A stretch of 6,393 nt of DNA, taken from contig JAGXHB010000153.1 in the NCBI GenBank assembly GCA_024636425.1, positions 1 to 6,393 on the forward strand, given 5' to 3'. The notes beneath the pieces are model-generated. The model had not been told where the DNA came from. It ran no database searches and was given only the letters and a program-made list of their open reading frames with translations. The stretch comes from Roseobacter sp. GTDB taxonomy: Bacteria; Pseudomonadota; Alphaproteobacteria; Rhodobacterales; Rhodobacteraceae. Numbering within the stretch: position 1 is the stretch's first letter; each line of letters begins with the position of its first letter. The translations under genes and the position numbers were made by a program. This document shows, in pieces, positions 5,689 through 6,393 of the stretch.

Positions 5689-5710
5689 CCGGAATTTGCG
5701 AAAATTCCGG
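5689..5710. other. Hairpin 2 with GCGA tetraloop before the HAD gene
   Basis: CCGGAATTT pairs perfectly with AAATTCCGG around a GCGA loop, which is a GNRA tetraloop in RNA and adds stability. A G-U pair can extend the stem to 5688-5711. It starts two bases after hairpin 1 and ends about ten bases before the HAD ribosome binding site. No T-run follows. The tandem arrangement suggests a structured mRNA element or a repeat-type sequence. Confidence 0.7.
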
Positions 5711-5732
5711 TACCATCACAAAAGGCTGGCAC

Positions 5733-6353
5733 ATGACACCCAAGGCAGTGGTTTTTGACATCGGAAACGTCCTGATCGAATGGCAGCCAGAGCGGTTCTA
5801 TGATCAGGTCATCGGGCAGGAGCGCCGCCAGGCCATGTTCGCGGCCGTCGATCTGCACGCCATGAACGATCGCGTCGATATCGGAGAGGATTTCACCGAA
5901 ACGATCTACGAGACGGCCGACGCCACCCCCGAATGGCGTGACGAAATCCGCCTCTGGCATGACCGCTGGATCGAGATGGCCGCCCCCGTGATCCCGCACT
6001 CGCTTCGGCTTATGAAGGCGTTGCAGAGCAAGGGGGTTCCGGTGTTCTCGCTTACCAATTTCGGGATTGGGTCTTATGATCTTGCCGCACGGCATTATCC
6101 GTTTCTGCGCGCATTCGACCGGGATTTCATCTCCGGCCATATGGGTATGATCAAACCCGATCCGGCCATTTACGAGGCGCTTGAAACCGGCAGCGGCGTG
6201 CCTCCTCAGGCGTTGATTTTTACCGATGACCGTGCTGACAATATCATGGCCGCGCAGGCCCGTGGCTGGCAGACGCATCACTTTACCGGCCCGCAAGGCT
6301 GGGCCGACAGGCTGGTCGCCGCAGGCCTTCTGACCGAAAAGGAAGCCGCATGA
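5733..6353 (+). CDS. HAD superfamily hydrolase (subfamily IA, YihX-like)
   Basis: This 206-residue cytoplasmic enzyme has the four HAD motifs: motif I VFDIGNVLIEW with nucleophile Asp9, motif II SLTN at 106-109, motif III Lys141 in MIKPDPAIYE, and motif IV FTDDRADN at 163-170. A helical C1-type cap lies between motifs I and II, about residues 16-90. Most characterised relatives are sugar-phosphate or small-molecule phosphatases; the substrate here is unknown. Motif I is DIGN, so glycine stands where many HAD phosphatases have the second aspartate; the YihX branch shares a DxGN motif and includes an active glucose-1-phosphate phosphatase. The start has an AAAGG ribosome binding site at 5721-5725. 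The stop overlaps the next gene's start as ATGA at 6350-6353, implying coupling. Confidence 0.92.
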   Translation: MTPKAVVFDIGNVLIEWQPERFYDQVIGQERRQAMFAAVDLHAMNDRVDIGEDFTETIYETADATPEWRDEIRLWHDRWIEMAAPVIPHSLRLMKALQSKGVPVFSLTNFGIGSYDLAARHYPFLRAFDRDFISGHMGMIKPDPAIYEALETGSGVPPQALIFTDDRADNIMAAQARGWQTHHFTGPQGWADRLVAAGLLTEKEAA

Positions 6354-6393
6354 CCACCTTCGACATCATCCCCTTCGACGCGGGCGAGGCAGA
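6350..6393 (+). CDS. Start of an unidentified gene, cut by the window end
   Basis: An ATG overlapping the HAD stop codon (ATGA) opens a frame that stays open to the end of the window. It encodes MTTFDIIPFDAGEA and then runs out. The ATGA overlap and an AAAAGGAAG ribosome binding site at 6337-6345 support a real coupled gene. Fourteen residues are too few for a family assignment and I do not recognise it. Confidence 0.6.
   Translation, partial: MTTFDIIPFDAGEA

Noticed and set aside
5666..5710. Classical Rho-independent terminator for fghA-DUF188
   Set aside because: The stems are strong but no T-run follows on the plus strand, and the minus strand has none either; left as hairpins of unknown role.
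5655..6296. A 213-codon open frame antisense to the HAD gene
   Set aside because: The plus-strand frame carries all four HAD motifs; the antisense frame has none and no ribosome binding site.
1..6393. CRISPR array, tRNA, rRNA, insertion sequence, attachment site or toxin-antitoxin module
   Set aside because: No regularly spaced repeats, cloverleaf, transposase motifs, terminal inverted repeats or toxin-antitoxin-type small gene pairs were seen on either strand.

Overview
The window looks like chromosomal DNA of an alphaproteobacterium, most likely a Rhodobacteraceae (Roseobacter-group) member. The base composition is GC-rich and genes are tightly packed with ATGA overlaps. The gene set (paaI-paaK, a membrane-bound ferritin of the MbfA type under an Irr-like box, a DUF188 protein next to S-formylglutathione hydrolase) fits that group. 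The taxonomic call rests on gene content and style, not on a marker gene.

Region 1 (1-1553) is the tail of a phenylacetate catabolic operon. It holds the C-terminal part of the thioesterase PaaI, overlapping by four bases with a complete phenylacetate-CoA ligase gene, paaK. PaaK activates phenylacetate to its CoA thioester; PaaI hydrolyses stalled aromatic CoA thioesters and so recovers CoA. Region 2 (1550-2167, minus strand) is a TetR-family repressor that converges on paaK so tightly that both stop codons share one CTAG. Its own promoter region carries a perfect 17-bp palindrome, a very likely operator. It may be a regulator of the paa genes, but that is inference.

Region 3 (2168-2308) is a 141-bp divergent regulatory interval with two distinct palindromes: the TetR-type operator on the left, and on the right an Irr/ICE-type box (TTAGAA-N3-TTCTAA) directly before mbfA. 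MbfA joins a ferritin-like di-iron domain to a VIT1/CCC1-type membrane domain and is an iron exporter in related bacteria, so the box makes regulatory sense. An AEC-family permease follows mbfA on the same strand.

Region 4 (4263-6393) contains, after a 104-bp spacer with short GC-rich hairpins, fghA (glutathione-dependent formaldehyde detoxification), a YaiI/YqxD-family (DUF188) gene 8 bp downstream, a 74-bp spacer with two strong tandem hairpins, a HAD-IA phosphatase-like gene, and the first 14 codons of another gene that overlaps the HAD stop codon.

The genes belong to recognised families and I see no mobile element, CRISPR array, tRNA or rRNA, and no clear sign of a new multi-gene system. 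The items most worth a second look are the two operators in the mbfA/tetR interval and the tandem hairpins before the HAD gene.
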